From the NCBI GenBank assembly GCA_028818775.1, contig JAPPNE010000153.1, positions 1 to 51,917 on the forward strand: DNA of 51,917 nucleotides, written 5' to 3'. Every line of letters starts with the position of its first letter. Position 1 is the first letter of the stretch. Origin of the DNA: Deltaproteobacteria bacterium. GTDB taxonomy: Bacteria > Desulfobacterota > Binatia > UBA9968 > JAJDTQ01. Below the pieces are notes generated by a model, which did no database searches, was not told the DNA's origin, and saw only the letters and a list, made by a program, of their open reading frames with translations. This document shows, in pieces, positions 7,792 to 17,806 of the stretch. Both the position numbers and the translations under genes were made by a program.

Positions 7792-8778
7792 GTGTCCGAT
7801 TCCAGAAATGGCCGGAAGCCGGCTCCGCGCGAGCTGTCGCCGCTCTTCCACACCCACATCATCGTCGACTGGTCGGCGCGATCCAAGCCGAGTCCCGCGA
7901 AGCGCACCAAGGACGCAATCTGGTGGGCTGTCGCCCGCATCGACGGCGGCAGCGTATCGGTCCATCGACCTGGGTACGCGCGTACCCGCCACACCGTCCT
8001 GCGGCGCCTCGCACGCCTGATCGCCGGGGAGCTCGACTCCGGCCGGCGCGTGATGGTAGGATTCGACTTCCCCTTTGGCTATCCGGAAGGCGTCGCCGCG
8101 CATCTGACCGGCAAGGCGTGTGCCTTGACCCTTTGGGATTGGCTGGCGGCCCGCGTCAAGGACCAGCCCGACAACACGAACAAACGTTACGACGTCGCGG
8201 CCGAGATCAACGCGGCCTATCCGGGTTGCGGTCCGTGCTGGGGCCGGCCCGGCAAATGGCCCTACCCGACCATCCCGGTGAAGGAGTCGGAGCGTACCGA
8301 ACGAGGACGCCACCCGCCGGAGCGCCGCATCGCCGATCGCTGCGCCAAGGGTTCGAAGACCGTTTGGCAACTGGCCTATGCCGGTTCCGTCGGCTCCCAG
8401 GTCTTGCTCGGTCTGCCCGCCCTGAAGCACCTGATGGAGGCCCGGTCCATCGCCGGCCGCGCGGCGGTCTGGCCGTTTCAAACGGGTCTCCGGACACCGG
8501 AGGCGCCGGCGGTGATCGCCGAAGTGTATCCCTCCCTGCTCAGGACGCAGATCGGCGAGCGCAGGCGCGAACGTGAAATTCTCGATTGTGCGCAAGTGCG
8601 GGTAAACGCGGAGGCGTTCGCGCGGCTGGATGCGGACGGAGGGTTGGCGCCGCTGTTCGACGGCGCCTCATGGCTGACCCCGGTTCAACGTGGCGTCATC
8701 GAGACGGAGGAGGCGTGGATACTCGGCGTGGGCCACGAAGAGGCGCTCAAGGGCGCGCTGCCTACTGGAAGGCCCTGA
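7792..8778 (+). CDS. DUF429-like RNase H-fold hypothetical protein
   Basis: A 328-residue soluble protein of unknown function. It begins with a GTG, and after about 20 residues reads HIIVDWSARSKPS, a beta strand with an acidic residue. Later GRRVMVGFDFPFGYPEG carries a second acidic residue. This pattern (VDWSA then GFDFPFGYP) occurs in DUF429-like proteins predicted to have an RNase H-like fold; some relatives carry cobalamin- or molybdopterin-related names, which I do not trust. A Cys pair (GCGPCWG) could bind metal. Its last 17 bases overlap the 3' end of the convergent radical SAM gene. Confidence 0.62.
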   Translation: MSDSRNGRKPAPRELSPLFHTHIIVDWSARSKPSPAKRTKDAIWWAVARIDGGSVSVHRPGYARTRHTVLRRLARLIAGELDSGRRVMVGFDFPFGYPEGVAAHLTGKACALTLWDWLAARVKDQPDNTNKRYDVAAEINAAYPGCGPCWGRPGKWPYPTIPVKESERTERGRHPPERRIADRCAKGSKTVWQLAYAGSVGSQVLLGLPALKHLMEARSIAGRAAVWPFQTGLRTPEAPAVIAEVYPSLLRTQIGERRREREILDCAQVRVNAEAFARLDADGGLAPLFDGASWLTPVQRGVIETEEAWILGVGHEEALKGALPTGRP

Positions 8779-10783
8779 CGTAGGCCCGCTGGAGCCGTTC
8801 CACGCGGCTGGTGTACATCAGCCCGATGCGCGCGAAGGCTTCCAGGGCCGCGCCGTCTCCCTGGTCCATGGGGAAGTGGACCACCTTGGGGAAGCGGCGG
8901 ATCTCCTTCTGGGACTCCTCGTTCAGGTGCTCCACCACCTGCTGCAGTTCCTCGCGCCCCTTGAGCACCTTGTTGAGGATCGGCAGCACGAGCACGTCGG
9001 CCTTGTCCTGGATGCGTGACAGGGCGGCGCTCGCCACCGGCACGACGTCGATGTCGAGGTCCGAAAGGAAGTTGCTGAGGCGCTGGCCCACTTGGTCCTT
9101 GAGGAAAGCCTCGGGCACGGCCACGGCGTGGCGCAGCCGCCGCCGCATCCAGCGCCGTGCCCCTGGGTACAACTCGCGCCGCAGCTTGCGGAGGTAGTCC
9201 TTGCTCAGCTCGCCCCAGGTGTGCTCCGCGGTGACGCTCTCGGCGAAGGGCGTCGCCGCCACCGCCTCGGGATCGCCATGGGTCTTGTTCACGTAGTCGT
9301 GGAAGTGCTTTTCCGAGATCATGTAGCTGACGGCGTAGTCGAGCTTTTCGAAGTTGGGGTGCGGCCACATGATCTGGCGCAGCGTCCTCAGGAAGAAGCG
9401 CCGCCGCGCGCTGTCGGTGGTGAAAACGTAGTGCCGGATCGTCTTGGCCAGGATGCCCAGGACCTCTCGATCCACCTTGTTGCCGCGGCCGTGGCGCGTG
9501 TATTCGGGGCGGAAGTGCTCGATGCCCTTGACCAGCCGCGCACCGTAGTTCTCGTATTTGTAGAGGCTCCGGATCAGCCAGTTGTAGCCCTGCTGCACCT
9601 CCTCGATGCTCATCAGCTTGGGAACGAAGTTCAGGTCCGCCGAGCCGTGGCCCATCATCTGCGCGGAGTCGTAGGGGATCAGCCGACCTTCCTTCTCCAT
9701 GCGCTCGTAGAGGGGCGTCTTCTCGATGGCCGTGAGCACCCCGCTGGTGGTGAAGGCGATGCCGGCCTCCTGCAGGAAGTCGAACTGCTCCCGGAAGATG
9801 TCCTTGTCGTCGTTGTCGAAGCCCACGATCATGCCCGCCAGGATCGCCATGTTGTGGGACTGGATCTTGCGGATGCTCTCCATCAGCGGCGAGGTGGTGT
9901 TCTGCCGTTTCTGGGTCTCGTTGAGGCTCGCCACCCGCGGCGACTCGATGCCCAGGAACATGCTGGTGAAGTTGGCGTCGTGCAGCAACTGCAGCAGCCT
10001 GGGCTTCTCCGCGACGTTGATGGTCATCTCCCCGGAGAAGTTGATGGGGTAGCCCTTGGCGCGGCCGAACTCCGCCACGGCCTCGAGCAGCCCCTCGGCG
10101 TAGCGCATGTTGCCGATCAGGTTGGCGTCGGAGAAGCTGATGTGCTTTCCGCCCACGGCCTCGACGGCCTCGATCTCCCGGATCACGTGGTCCACGCTCT
10201 TGGTGCGCGGCACGCGCCCGTCGGTGATGATGATGTCGCAGAACTCGCACTTGAAGGGACAGCCCCGGGTGGTCTGCAGGAAGTAGTAGAGGTAGTCGTC
10301 GCGGGACGCCAGATCCACCCGCGGCACCGGCGAGAGCGTGATGTCGACGTTGCCCTCCTGCTTGTAGACGGACTTGTAGTCGCCGGCGCGGAGATCGTCG
10401 CAGAACTGCGGCCAGGTAATCTCCACCTCGCCGTCGAAGACCACGTCGAAGAGCCCGTCGGTGAAGCGCTCCGGGCACAGCGAGGGGTAGGGGCCGCCCA
10501 CCACCACCGTCTTTCCCTGCTTGCGGAACGCCTGGGCGATGTGCCGGGCGCGATTGTACTGGATGTTCCAGCACGCGATGGCCACCACGTCCGCGTCGGT
10601 GTCGAAATGCAGCGGCCGGACGTTTTCGTCCTGAAGCTCCACGTCGAAGTCGGGCGGCGTCAACGCGGCCACGGTGAGCAGGCCCAACGGGGTCTGCGCA
10701 CAGCGCTGCGGCAGGATGTCGGTAATGCCTGTCAGGCGCCACAGTGAGTTCGGGAAGCGCGGATTGACGAACAGGATCTTCAT
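8762..10783 (-). CDS. B12-binding domain radical SAM protein
   Basis: A 673-residue protein. Residues 1-150 are a cobalamin-binding Rossmann-like domain opening with MKILFVNPRFP and containing VVVGGPYPSL and FDVVFDGEVEITWP. The radical SAM core follows, with the 4Fe-4S motif C175-x3-C179-x2-C182 (TRGCPFKCEFCD). The long C-terminal part (about 420-673) contains a DUF4070-like segment. Such enzymes perform methylations or rearrangements on lipids (hopanoids) or natural products; the substrate cannot be deduced. The ATG at 10783 is chosen because it has AGGAA 8 bases upstream and begins the conserved strand; an upstream extension to 10900 is not conserved. It is monocistronic and divergent from ftsE. 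Confidence 0.87.
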   Translation of the reverse strand: MKILFVNPRFPNSLWRLTGITDILPQRCAQTPLGLLTVAALTPPDFDVELQDENVRPLHFDTDADVVAIACWNIQYNRARHIAQAFRKQGKTVVVGGPYPSLCPERFTDGLFDVVFDGEVEITWPQFCDDLRAGDYKSVYKQEGNVDITLSPVPRVDLASRDDYLYYFLQTTRGCPFKCEFCDIIITDGRVPRTKSVDHVIREIEAVEAVGGKHISFSDANLIGNMRYAEGLLEAVAEFGRAKGYPINFSGEMTINVAEKPRLLQLLHDANFTSMFLGIESPRVASLNETQKRQNTTSPLMESIRKIQSHNMAILAGMIVGFDNDDKDIFREQFDFLQEAGIAFTTSGVLTAIEKTPLYERMEKEGRLIPYDSAQMMGHGSADLNFVPKLMSIEEVQQGYNWLIRSLYKYENYGARLVKGIEHFRPEYTRHGRGNKVDREVLGILAKTIRHYVFTTDSARRRFFLRTLRQIMWPHPNFEKLDYAVSYMISEKHFHDYVNKTHGDPEAVAATPFAESVTAEHTWGELSKDYLRKLRRELYPGARRWMRRRLRHAVAVPEAFLKDQVGQRLSNFLSDLDIDVVPVASAALSRIQDKADVLVLPILNKVLKGREELQQVVEHLNEESQKEIRRFPKVVHFPMDQGDGAALEAFARIGLMYTSRVERLQRAYVRAFQ

Positions 10784-10898
10784 GGCGTGCATTCCTACTG
10801 CGGTCGGTGACTCCGCGGTTTCCTTTTTGTTACGGAGCCGGTTTAGTGGTAACCTGCGTGAGAGAGGCCGGGAAAATACAATAGAACGTATTTCCGCC

Positions 10899-10928
10899 AC
10901 GTTATCAGCCGTCCAACGGGAATGTCAA
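10899..10928 (-). promoter_or_regulatory. putative promoter of the radical SAM gene
   Basis: On the minus strand TTGACA (10928-10923) is followed by an 18-base spacer and TAACGT (10904-10899). It lies about 115 bases upstream of the radical SAM start, in the divergent space shared with ftsE. The -35 is perfect; the -10 is weak. Confidence 0.35.
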
Positions 10929-10978
10929 GGTGGATTTCGCGGTTTTCCGGGGCAATCCCAGGTTCTCCCCCGATGTCC

Positions 10979-11665
10979 ATGATTCAGCTTCACAGCGTCT
11001 CGAAGGTGTACCCCCCGGACAACGCCGGAGTGAAGGACATCACGTTCCAGGTGGAGGCAGGCGAGTTCCTGTTCCTGTGCGGTCCCAGCGGCGCCGGAAA
11101 GACCACGCTGCTGCGGTTGCTGTTCCGTTCCGAGCAGGCCACCGAGGGCCAGATCATCGTCAACGGACGCAACATCACCCGCCTGAAGGGGCCCGGACTG
11201 GCGGCCTACCGGAGAAAGCTGGGACTCGTTTTCCAGGACTTCAAGCTCATCCCGCACATGACCGCGCTGGAGAACGTCTCGCTGGCGGCGGACGTCGTCG
11301 GCGTTCCCTGGCGCCAGAGCCGGCGCCGGGCCTTCCGCCTGCTCTCCGAGCTCGGGCTCAAGGACAAGTACGGCGTGCTGCCGCCCGCTCTGTCGGGCGG
11401 TGAACAGCAGCGGGTGGCCATCGCCCGGGCGCTGGTGAACGGTCCCGAGCTCGTGCTGGCGGACGAGCCCACGGGGAACCTGGACCCCGAGAGGGCTGCG
11501 GAGAGCCTGCGGCTCTTCGCGCGCATCAACGAGGAAGGCACCACCGTGCTCATCGCCACCCATGACCCGCGTCTGTTGCGGAGTTCCGACGGCCGTGTCC
11601 TGCTGATGCACCAGGGACGGCTGCTGCGGCGCGCGGACCTGGAAGCGGCGGCCTCCGCGCCATGA
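10979..11665 (+). CDS. ftsE: cell division ATP-binding protein FtsE
   Basis: A 228-residue ABC ATPase. Walker A GPSGAGKTT is at 35-43, the Q-loop VFQDFKLIPHMTALENV at 84-100, the signature LSGGEQQRVAIARAL at 138-152, and Walker B LVLADEPTGNLDP at 158-170. FtsE pairs with FtsX at the septal membrane and drives, through a coiled-coil activator, peptidoglycan amidases during division. The start at 10979 matches the family N-terminus (MIQLHSVSK); an ATG 6 bases earlier is equally possible. No strong ribosome site is visible. Its TGA overlaps the ATG of ftsX (ATGA), so the two are translationally coupled, and an EnvC-like gene follows. Confidence 0.95.
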   Translation: MIQLHSVSKVYPPDNAGVKDITFQVEAGEFLFLCGPSGAGKTTLLRLLFRSEQATEGQIIVNGRNITRLKGPGLAAYRRKLGLVFQDFKLIPHMTALENVSLAADVVGVPWRQSRRRAFRLLSELGLKDKYGVLPPALSGGEQQRVAIARALVNGPELVLADEPTGNLDPERAAESLRLFARINEEGTTVLIATHDPRLLRSSDGRVLLMHQGRLLRRADLEAAASAP

Positions 11666-12558
11666 AGCTCGCCCACGTCGCATTCGTGACCGGACGCGTG
11701 GTCCGGAGCCTGAGGGAGCTTTTCTGGACCCATCTGCTGACAGCCGGCGTCATGGCCATGACCCTGCTGGTGTTCGGCGGGTTCCTGCTGATCCAGGAGA
11801 ACGTCGGCCAGCTTGTGCGAGGGTGGGGCGAGGATATCCACGTGTTCGCCTACCTGGACGAAAACGTGGACGCGGCCGCGGCGGCGGACCTGCGGGTCCG
11901 GCTGGAGAGCTTCCCGGAGGTGGGCGCCGCGCGCTACGTTTCCCGGGAGCGTGCATGGGAGGATTTCAAGAGCGCGCTGGGCTCGCAGTCGGGAATCCTG
12001 GAGGGACTCGACCCGGCGATGCTGCCGGCGTCCATGGAGCTGGAGCTGCGCGCCGGCTCCCGGTCGCGTGACGCCGTGGCGGGGCTGGTGGAACGGCTGG
12101 GGGCCCTGGAGGGAGTCCGGGAGGTGGAGTATCCCGAGACCTGGATGGAACGGCTGCGGCTCCTGCTGGCGGGCATGGAGTGGCTCAAGTGGGTGCTCGG
12201 CGGGGTCCTGTTCCTGGTGGCCTTTCTGATCGTCGGCAGCACCATCAAGCTGGCCATCGTGGCGCGGCAGGACGAGATCGAGATCATGCAACTGGTGGGA
12301 GCCGGCACGGGCCTGATCAAGGCGCCGTTCGTCATCGAGGGGATGATCCAGGGGCTGTTGGGCGCGGCCCTCGCCCTCGGGCTCCTGCGGGCGGCGTTCT
12401 CGCTCCTCGGCGCGGAATTGCTGGCCCCGTTCGGGTCGCTCGCGGCCGGTATCCAGTTCACGTTCCTCAACTCCTGGCAATGCGTGGAGCTGCTTTTCCT
12501 GGGGTGGCTTCTCGGGACCGCCGGCAGCGCGCTGTCGGTGAAGCGTTTCCTGGCCTGA
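11662..12558 (+). CDS. ftsX: cell division permease FtsX
   Basis: A 298-residue membrane protein with FtsX topology. A first transmembrane helix lies near residues 25-48, then a periplasmic domain (about 50-170) with VFAYLDENVD and ARYVSRERAWEDFK. Three more helices follow near 172-198, 215-245 and 265-290. The segment ARQDEIEIMQLVGA after the second helix is a family hallmark. FtsX transmits ATP-dependent changes from FtsE to a periplasmic hydrolase activator. It overlaps ftsE by 4 bases and is followed 20 bases later by the gene for a LytM/coiled-coil protein, the expected partner. Confidence 0.94.
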   Translation: MKLAHVAFVTGRVVRSLRELFWTHLLTAGVMAMTLLVFGGFLLIQENVGQLVRGWGEDIHVFAYLDENVDAAAAADLRVRLESFPEVGAARYVSRERAWEDFKSALGSQSGILEGLDPAMLPASMELELRAGSRSRDAVAGLVERLGALEGVREVEYPETWMERLRLLLAGMEWLKWVLGGVLFLVAFLIVGSTIKLAIVARQDEIEIMQLVGAGTGLIKAPFVIEGMIQGLLGAALALGLLRAAFSLLGAELLAPFGSLAAGIQFTFLNSWQCVELLFLGWLLGTAGSALSVKRFLA

Positions 12559-12578
12559 CGGCGGCGTCCCCAAGGCGA

Positions 12579-13772
12579 ATGTTCCGGTCGCGTCCCACGA
12601 AGGTTTTCCCCATCGCCTGCCGTGCCGTGGCGGCGACCGGCCTGTGCCTCTGCCTGGGTTTCCCCGCGCCCGCCCGGACGCAGGACGAGGGAGAGCTGGC
12701 GGAGTTGCAGGAGCGCATCGCCGCGGGGCGCGCCGCCCTGGACAAGGTCCGGCGCGGGGAAGCGTCGGTGCTGGAGGTGCTCGACGATCTCGAAACGGCC
12801 CTGGAACGCCGCACGCGCCGGCTCAAGACCTTGAACGCGAGCCTCGAGCGGCGCGAGGGCGAGGTGGAAGAGGCGGTGCGGGCGGCGAACGAAGCCGCCG
12901 CGGCACTGGAGCAGGGACGCCGGGCGCTGGTGAAGCGGGTGCGGGCACTCTACAAGTGGCAACGCGGGGGAACGCCCTTCGTGCTGCTCAACGGCGAATT
13001 GTCGGTGCCGGAACTGATGCGTCGCAAGCGGTTGCTGGAGACCGTGCTGGGCCGGGACCAGGCGCTGATCGGGCGGCTGGCGGACAACCTCCGGCGGAGC
13101 CGGGACCTGCGGAGCACGGTGGAGGCCCGGCGCCGGGCGCTCGCGCGCGAGCGGGACGAGGTGGCGGCGCTGGGCGATGAGCTGAGGAAGGAGCGGGCGC
13201 GCAGGCAGGGCACGTTGCGGGCATTGCGGCGGGAGCGCACGCTCCGCGGACGCGCCTTGCAGGAGCTGCGGGAGGCGGCGCGGCGCCTGGAGGGCATCAT
13301 CCGTGGTTCGGAGGAGGAGGGCCGCGCATCCGTGGCGAGCCCGGCGGCCACTGTCGCGGACGGTCTGGTGCTGCCCGTGGACGGCACCATCGTCAGCGGC
13401 TTCGGCATCCACAAGCATCCCGACCTGGACGTGGACGTGCACCGTCCCGGCATCGACATCGCCGCGCCGGCGGGAGCCGAGATCCGCGCGGTGGAGCGTG
13501 GTCGGGTGCTGTTCGCGGATCGCTTGCCGGGCTACGGAAAGATGCTTATTCTCGACCACGGAAAGCGCTATTACACGGTGTACGGCCACCTGTCCCAGTT
13601 GGCCAAGTCCGTCGGTGATCGCGTCGCGCGGGGCGAGGGCATCGCGCGGGTCGGCGGCGACCCTTCGTCCGGCCGGTCTCGGCTCTACTTCGAGATGCGC
13701 CGAAACGGCAAGCCGGTGGACCCGCTCCCCTGGTTCCGCCGGGCGCGGGCGGTGGCCAGAGGGAAAAAATAG
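12579..13772 (+). CDS. EnvC-like murein hydrolase activator (coiled coil + degenerate LytM/M23)
   Basis: A 397-residue exported protein. A signal peptide covers about residues 1-30 (a basic start, then a hydrophobic stretch ending PAPARTQD). A long coiled coil with Glu/Arg heptads spans about 35-250, and a LytM/peptidase M23 domain about 275-390. In the M23 domain HRPGIDIAAPAG keeps the first metal motif (His..Asp) and VYGHLSQ is present, but the final His-x-His motif is RLY in SRLYFEMRRNG. The site is therefore incomplete, as in EnvC, which activates amidases rather than cutting peptidoglycan. Position directly after ftsEX supports the same role. The ATG at 12579 is chosen for the signal peptide; the frame is open far upstream over ftsX but not coding there. 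Confidence 0.9.
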   Translation: MFRSRPTKVFPIACRAVAATGLCLCLGFPAPARTQDEGELAELQERIAAGRAALDKVRRGEASVLEVLDDLETALERRTRRLKTLNASLERREGEVEEAVRAANEAAAALEQGRRALVKRVRALYKWQRGGTPFVLLNGELSVPELMRRKRLLETVLGRDQALIGRLADNLRRSRDLRSTVEARRRALARERDEVAALGDELRKERARRQGTLRALRRERTLRGRALQELREAARRLEGIIRGSEEEGRASVASPAATVADGLVLPVDGTIVSGFGIHKHPDLDVDVHRPGIDIAAPAGAEIRAVERGRVLFADRLPGYGKMLILDHGKRYYTVYGHLSQLAKSVGDRVARGEGIARVGGDPSSGRSRLYFEMRRNGKPVDPLPWFRRARAVARGKK

Positions 13773-13799
13773 ACGGAGTCGTCGGGAGGAGACGATACG

Positions 13800-15113
13800 A
13801 TGAAGCTGCGGAATGGAAAGCGCCGCGTGTCCGGCTGGTTCTGGGTGTTGGGCTGGGTCCTGTTCGCGGCCGGGCTGGTCGTGCCGCGTGTCTCGGCCGT
13901 GGACTCCGGCGCCTATGAGAGCCTGGAGAACTTCGCGAACATCCTCGCCATCGTGCAGAGGAACTACGTGAAGGAGGTGGAGACGGACAAGCTGGTCGAC
14001 GGCGCCATCAAGGGCATGCTGGAATCCCTGGACCCTCACAGCAGCTACCTGACCGAGGATTCCTACCGCGCGCTTCAGACCGAGACCGAAGGACGCTTCG
14101 GCGGTCTGGGCGTGGAGATCACCGTGCGCAACGGACTCCTGACCGTGGTGTCGCCCATCGAGGACACGCCCGCGGCGCGCGCGGGCCTGCAGCCGGGCGA
14201 TCAGATCGTCGGCATCGACGACGAGACCACCGAGGACATGACTCTGACCGAGGCCGTCAAGCGGCTGCGCGGACCCAAGGATTCCAGTGTTACCCTGCTG
14301 GTGCGGCGGAAGGGCGAGGACAAGCTGCTCACGTTCACCCTCGTGCGCGCCGTGATCGAGATCAGCAGCGTGCGCGCGCGCGTGCTCGAGCCGGGTTTTC
14401 TCTACATGCGCATCGCGCAGTTCCAGGACCGCACCAGCAACAACCTGATCGACGCCATGGCCAGGCACCAGCCCGGGGACGGCTCCTACAAGGGCGTGGT
14501 GCTCGACCTGCGCAACAACCCCGGTGGACTGCTCAGCCAGGCGGTGGGAGTCTCGGACCTGTTTCTCGACTCCGGCCTGATCGTCTACACGGAAGGGCGC
14601 GGGAGCCAGAACAAGCAGAGGTTCTCCGCCACCCGTGACGGGTCCCGGACCGACTTCCCCATGGTGGTGCTGGTGAACGGCGGCAGCGCCAGCGCGTCCG
14701 AGATCGTCGCCGGGGCGCTGCAGGACCACAAGCGCGCGCTGGTCCTGGGGACTCAAACCTTCGGCAAGGGGTCGGTGCAGACCATCCTGCCGCTGGACGG
14801 CCGCTCGGCCCTGCGCCTGACCACGGCACAGTACTTCACGCCCAAGGGCCGGTCGATACACGAGGTCGGCATCAAGCCGGACATCGTGATGGATCCCAAG
14901 GCAAGGCCGGCCGTCGCCGAGGCTCCTTCCGCGGACAAGGCGGCGGAGCCGGAGGCCGGCGGGCCGGCAGCGGCGCCGGCGGAGAGAGCCGCGGTACCCG
15001 ACGACCTGGTCCAGCGGCTCAGGAACGACCCGGAGATCGGACGCGCGCTGGAGCTCCTCAAGGGTTGGGAAATGTTCCGCGGCCTCGCCGGCTCGGCCAA
15101 GGAAAAGACCTGA
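13800..15113 (+). CDS. ctpA: C-terminal processing peptidase, S41 family
   Basis: A 437-residue periplasmic serine protease. It has a signal/anchor helix (about 12-34), an N-terminal cap, a PDZ domain (about 95-170, GRFGGLGVEI to PGDQIVGID), and the S41 catalytic core. The core has GVVLDLRNNPGGLL, the nucleophile in NGGSASASEIVAGAL near residue 297, and the general-base lysine in GTQTFGKGSVQ near 323. The Pro/Ala-rich tail from about 360 is a linker before a final helix. CtpA-type proteases trim or degrade periplasmic proteins and often control peptidoglycan hydrolases, which fits its place after ftsEX-envC. A strong GGGAGGAG precedes the ATG. Confidence 0.93.
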   Translation: MKLRNGKRRVSGWFWVLGWVLFAAGLVVPRVSAVDSGAYESLENFANILAIVQRNYVKEVETDKLVDGAIKGMLESLDPHSSYLTEDSYRALQTETEGRFGGLGVEITVRNGLLTVVSPIEDTPAARAGLQPGDQIVGIDDETTEDMTLTEAVKRLRGPKDSSVTLLVRRKGEDKLLTFTLVRAVIEISSVRARVLEPGFLYMRIAQFQDRTSNNLIDAMARHQPGDGSYKGVVLDLRNNPGGLLSQAVGVSDLFLDSGLIVYTEGRGSQNKQRFSATRDGSRTDFPMVVLVNGGSASASEIVAGALQDHKRALVLGTQTFGKGSVQTILPLDGRSALRLTTAQYFTPKGRSIHEVGIKPDIVMDPKARPAVAEAPSADKAAEPEAGGPAAAPAERAAVPDDLVQRLRNDPEIGRALELLKGWEMFRGLAGSAKEKT

Positions 15114-15126
15114 GCGGCGTGCGCCG

Positions 15127-16353
15127 ATGTCGCGTCCCTTCCACCACCCTTCCGTGGGACAGCCGGCCGCGGTCCTCACGGTCAGCGAGCTGAACGACAT
15201 CATCCGGGACCGGCTGGAGACCGGTCTCGATGCCTTGTGGGTGGCCGGGGAACTGTCCAACGTACGCTTCGCGCCCTCGGGACACGTCTACTTCACGCTC
15301 AAGGACTCCGAATCGCAGATCGCGGCGGTGCTGTTCCGCCGCAACGCCGAGAGGCTGCGGTTCCGTCTGGAAGACGGCATGGAGGTGGTCTGCTCCGGCC
15401 GGGTCGGCCTGTACACGGTGCGCGGCGCGCTCCAGTTCTACGCCGTGGAGGTGGAAGCGCGCGGCAAGGGCGCGTTGACCGTCGCCTTCGAGCAGTTGAA
15501 GAAACGCCTCTGGCAGGAAGGCCTGTTCGAGAGCGAGCGGAAGAAGCCGCTGCCGTTCCTGCCGCGTACCGTCGGCATCGTCACCTCGCTTCAGGGGGCG
15601 GCGGTGCGCGACATGCTGAGCATCATCGGCGAACGGTTTCCGGAGCGCCGGGTGATCATCCGGCCGGTGAAGGTGCAGGGCCAGGGCGCCGCCCTGGAAA
15701 TCGCCCAGGGGGTCCGGGAACTGGATGAGACCGGCGTGGTGGACGTCATGATCGTGGGCCGCGGCGGCGGTTCGCTGGAGGATCTCTGGGCGTTCAACGA
15801 GGAGGCGGTGGCGCGGGCCATCGCCGCCGCGCGCACGCCGGTCGTGTCCGCGGTGGGCCACGAGATCGACGTGACCATCGCGGACTTCGTGGCCGACCAG
15901 CGCGCGGCCACGCCCACGGCCGCGGCCGAGATGATCCTTCCCCGCCGGCGCGAGTTGGAGGAGCGCGTGGCGCTGTGGGCGCGCCGGCTGCGGCGCGGCG
16001 CCGAGAGCCGCATGGAGCGGCGGCGCGAGAATCTGCGTTACTGGGCGCGCCGGCTGGCGGATCCCGGCCGGGGGCTGCGGCAGGGACAGATGCGCCTGGA
16101 CGAGCTGTCGTTGCGGCTCTGGCGGCGCCAGGAGGACGCGGTGCTGCGCGTGCGGGAACGGCTGGGCCATCTCGCCGGGCGGCTGGGCGGCGTCGATCCG
16201 CTGGCGGTGCTGCGGCGCGGCTACAGCATCGTCTACGACGTCCCGGGCGGGCGCATCGTCAAGGACGCCGCCGCCCTCAGCAAGGGCCAGCAGGTGCGGG
16301 TGGACTTCGCCGCGGGGCGGGCCGTCTGCCGGGTGGAAGAGGTGGAGGAGTAG
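15127..16353 (+). CDS. xseA: exodeoxyribonuclease VII large subunit
   Basis: A 408-residue protein. The N-terminal OB-fold (about 15-110) contains LNDIIRDRLE, LWVAGELSNVR and GHVYFTLKD, the standard XseA opening. The catalytic region includes LPRTVGIVTSLQGAA, DVMIVGRGGGSLEDLWAFNE and AVGHEIDVTIADFVAD. After a long Arg-rich helical arm the C-terminal strand PLAVLRRGYSIV closes the protein. With XseB it degrades single-stranded DNA to oligonucleotides in both directions. It starts 13 bases after ctpA and is followed by xseB 31 bases on. The length is slightly short of E. coli XseA but complete. Confidence 0.95.
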   Translation: MSRPFHHPSVGQPAAVLTVSELNDIIRDRLETGLDALWVAGELSNVRFAPSGHVYFTLKDSESQIAAVLFRRNAERLRFRLEDGMEVVCSGRVGLYTVRGALQFYAVEVEARGKGALTVAFEQLKKRLWQEGLFESERKKPLPFLPRTVGIVTSLQGAAVRDMLSIIGERFPERRVIIRPVKVQGQGAALEIAQGVRELDETGVVDVMIVGRGGGSLEDLWAFNEEAVARAIAAARTPVVSAVGHEIDVTIADFVADQRAATPTAAAEMILPRRRELEERVALWARRLRRGAESRMERRRENLRYWARRLADPGRGLRQGQMRLDELSLRLWRRQEDAVLRVRERLGHLAGRLGGVDPLAVLRRGYSIVYDVPGGRIVKDAAALSKGQQVRVDFAAGRAVCRVEEVEE

Positions 16354-16384
16354 GACGAACGGAGTTTCCGTAAGGGGGATGGGA

Positions 16385-16641
16385 ATGTCTCAGGACGAGA
16401 GCGCGCGGGAGGCGCGGGACGAACGCAGCTTCGAGGAGTGCCTGCAGGCCCTCGAGAAGGTCGTGGAGCGCATCGAGAGCGGCGAGTTGAACCTCGAGGA
16501 GTCGCTCGCCACCTTCGAGGAGGGCGTGCGCCTGGTGCGGTCGTGCAACCACAAGCTCGGCGAGGTCGAGCGGCGCATCGAGGTGCTGACCAAGGATTCC
16601 GAAGGGCGCTCGCGTCTGCGCGAGTTGGTCGAGGAGGAAGA

Positions 16642-16645
<4 letters not shown>
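16385..16645 (+). CDS. xseB: exodeoxyribonuclease VII small subunit
   Basis: An 86-residue all-helical protein with the family pattern FEECLQALEKVVERIESGEL, NLEESLATFEEGVRLVRSCN and the tail EVERRIEVL. It is the small subunit that binds in several copies to XseA. ATG 16385 is preferred over ATG 16379 because the AGGGGG ribosome site is correctly spaced only for the former. Its TGA overlaps the TTG start of tlyA. Confidence 0.94.
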
Positions 16646-17430
<785 letters not shown>

Positions 17431-17470
17431 TTGGCTATAGTTCGACAGACCCAAGGAGTGGAACCAGCCT

Positions 17471-17671
17471 ATGACAGGTGTTCGAATCAAGGAAAACGAG
17501 TCCATCGAAAGCGCTATCCGGCGTTTCAAGAAGCAATGTGAGAAGGCCGGAATTCTGGCGGAGTTGCGCAAGCGGGAACACTACGAGAAGCCGAGCGTCA
17601 AGCGTAAGAGGAAGGCCATCGCAGCCAAAAAGCGTGCCATGAAGCGCGCCCGAAGCCACCAGTGGTACTAG
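17471..17671 (+). CDS. rpsU: 30S ribosomal protein bS21
   Basis: A 66-residue basic protein with the complete bS21 pattern: an acidic start ([20 protein letters not shown]), [16 protein letters not shown], then a Lys/Arg-rich tail. It binds the 30S platform next to the 3' end of 16S rRNA and helps initiation. It heads the classical macromolecular-synthesis operon, here with a cvpA gene between rpsU and dnaG. AAGGAG lies upstream of the ATG. Confidence 0.96.
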   Translation: MTGVRIKENESIESAIRRFKKQCEKAGILAELRKREHYEKPSVKRKRKAIAAKKRAMKRARSHQWY

Positions 17672-17806
17672 GGCTCACGTAACTGCGACTGGGAGTTCCG
17701 GGCGTGGCAATGGCACGGGCCGGGTGAGTTCGACCGAGCCGGCTCCGCGGGATCCATGGTGGATCCCTTGCGGAGAGCGGGCTCCGGCGGCGCCCAACAG
17801 GCCATT

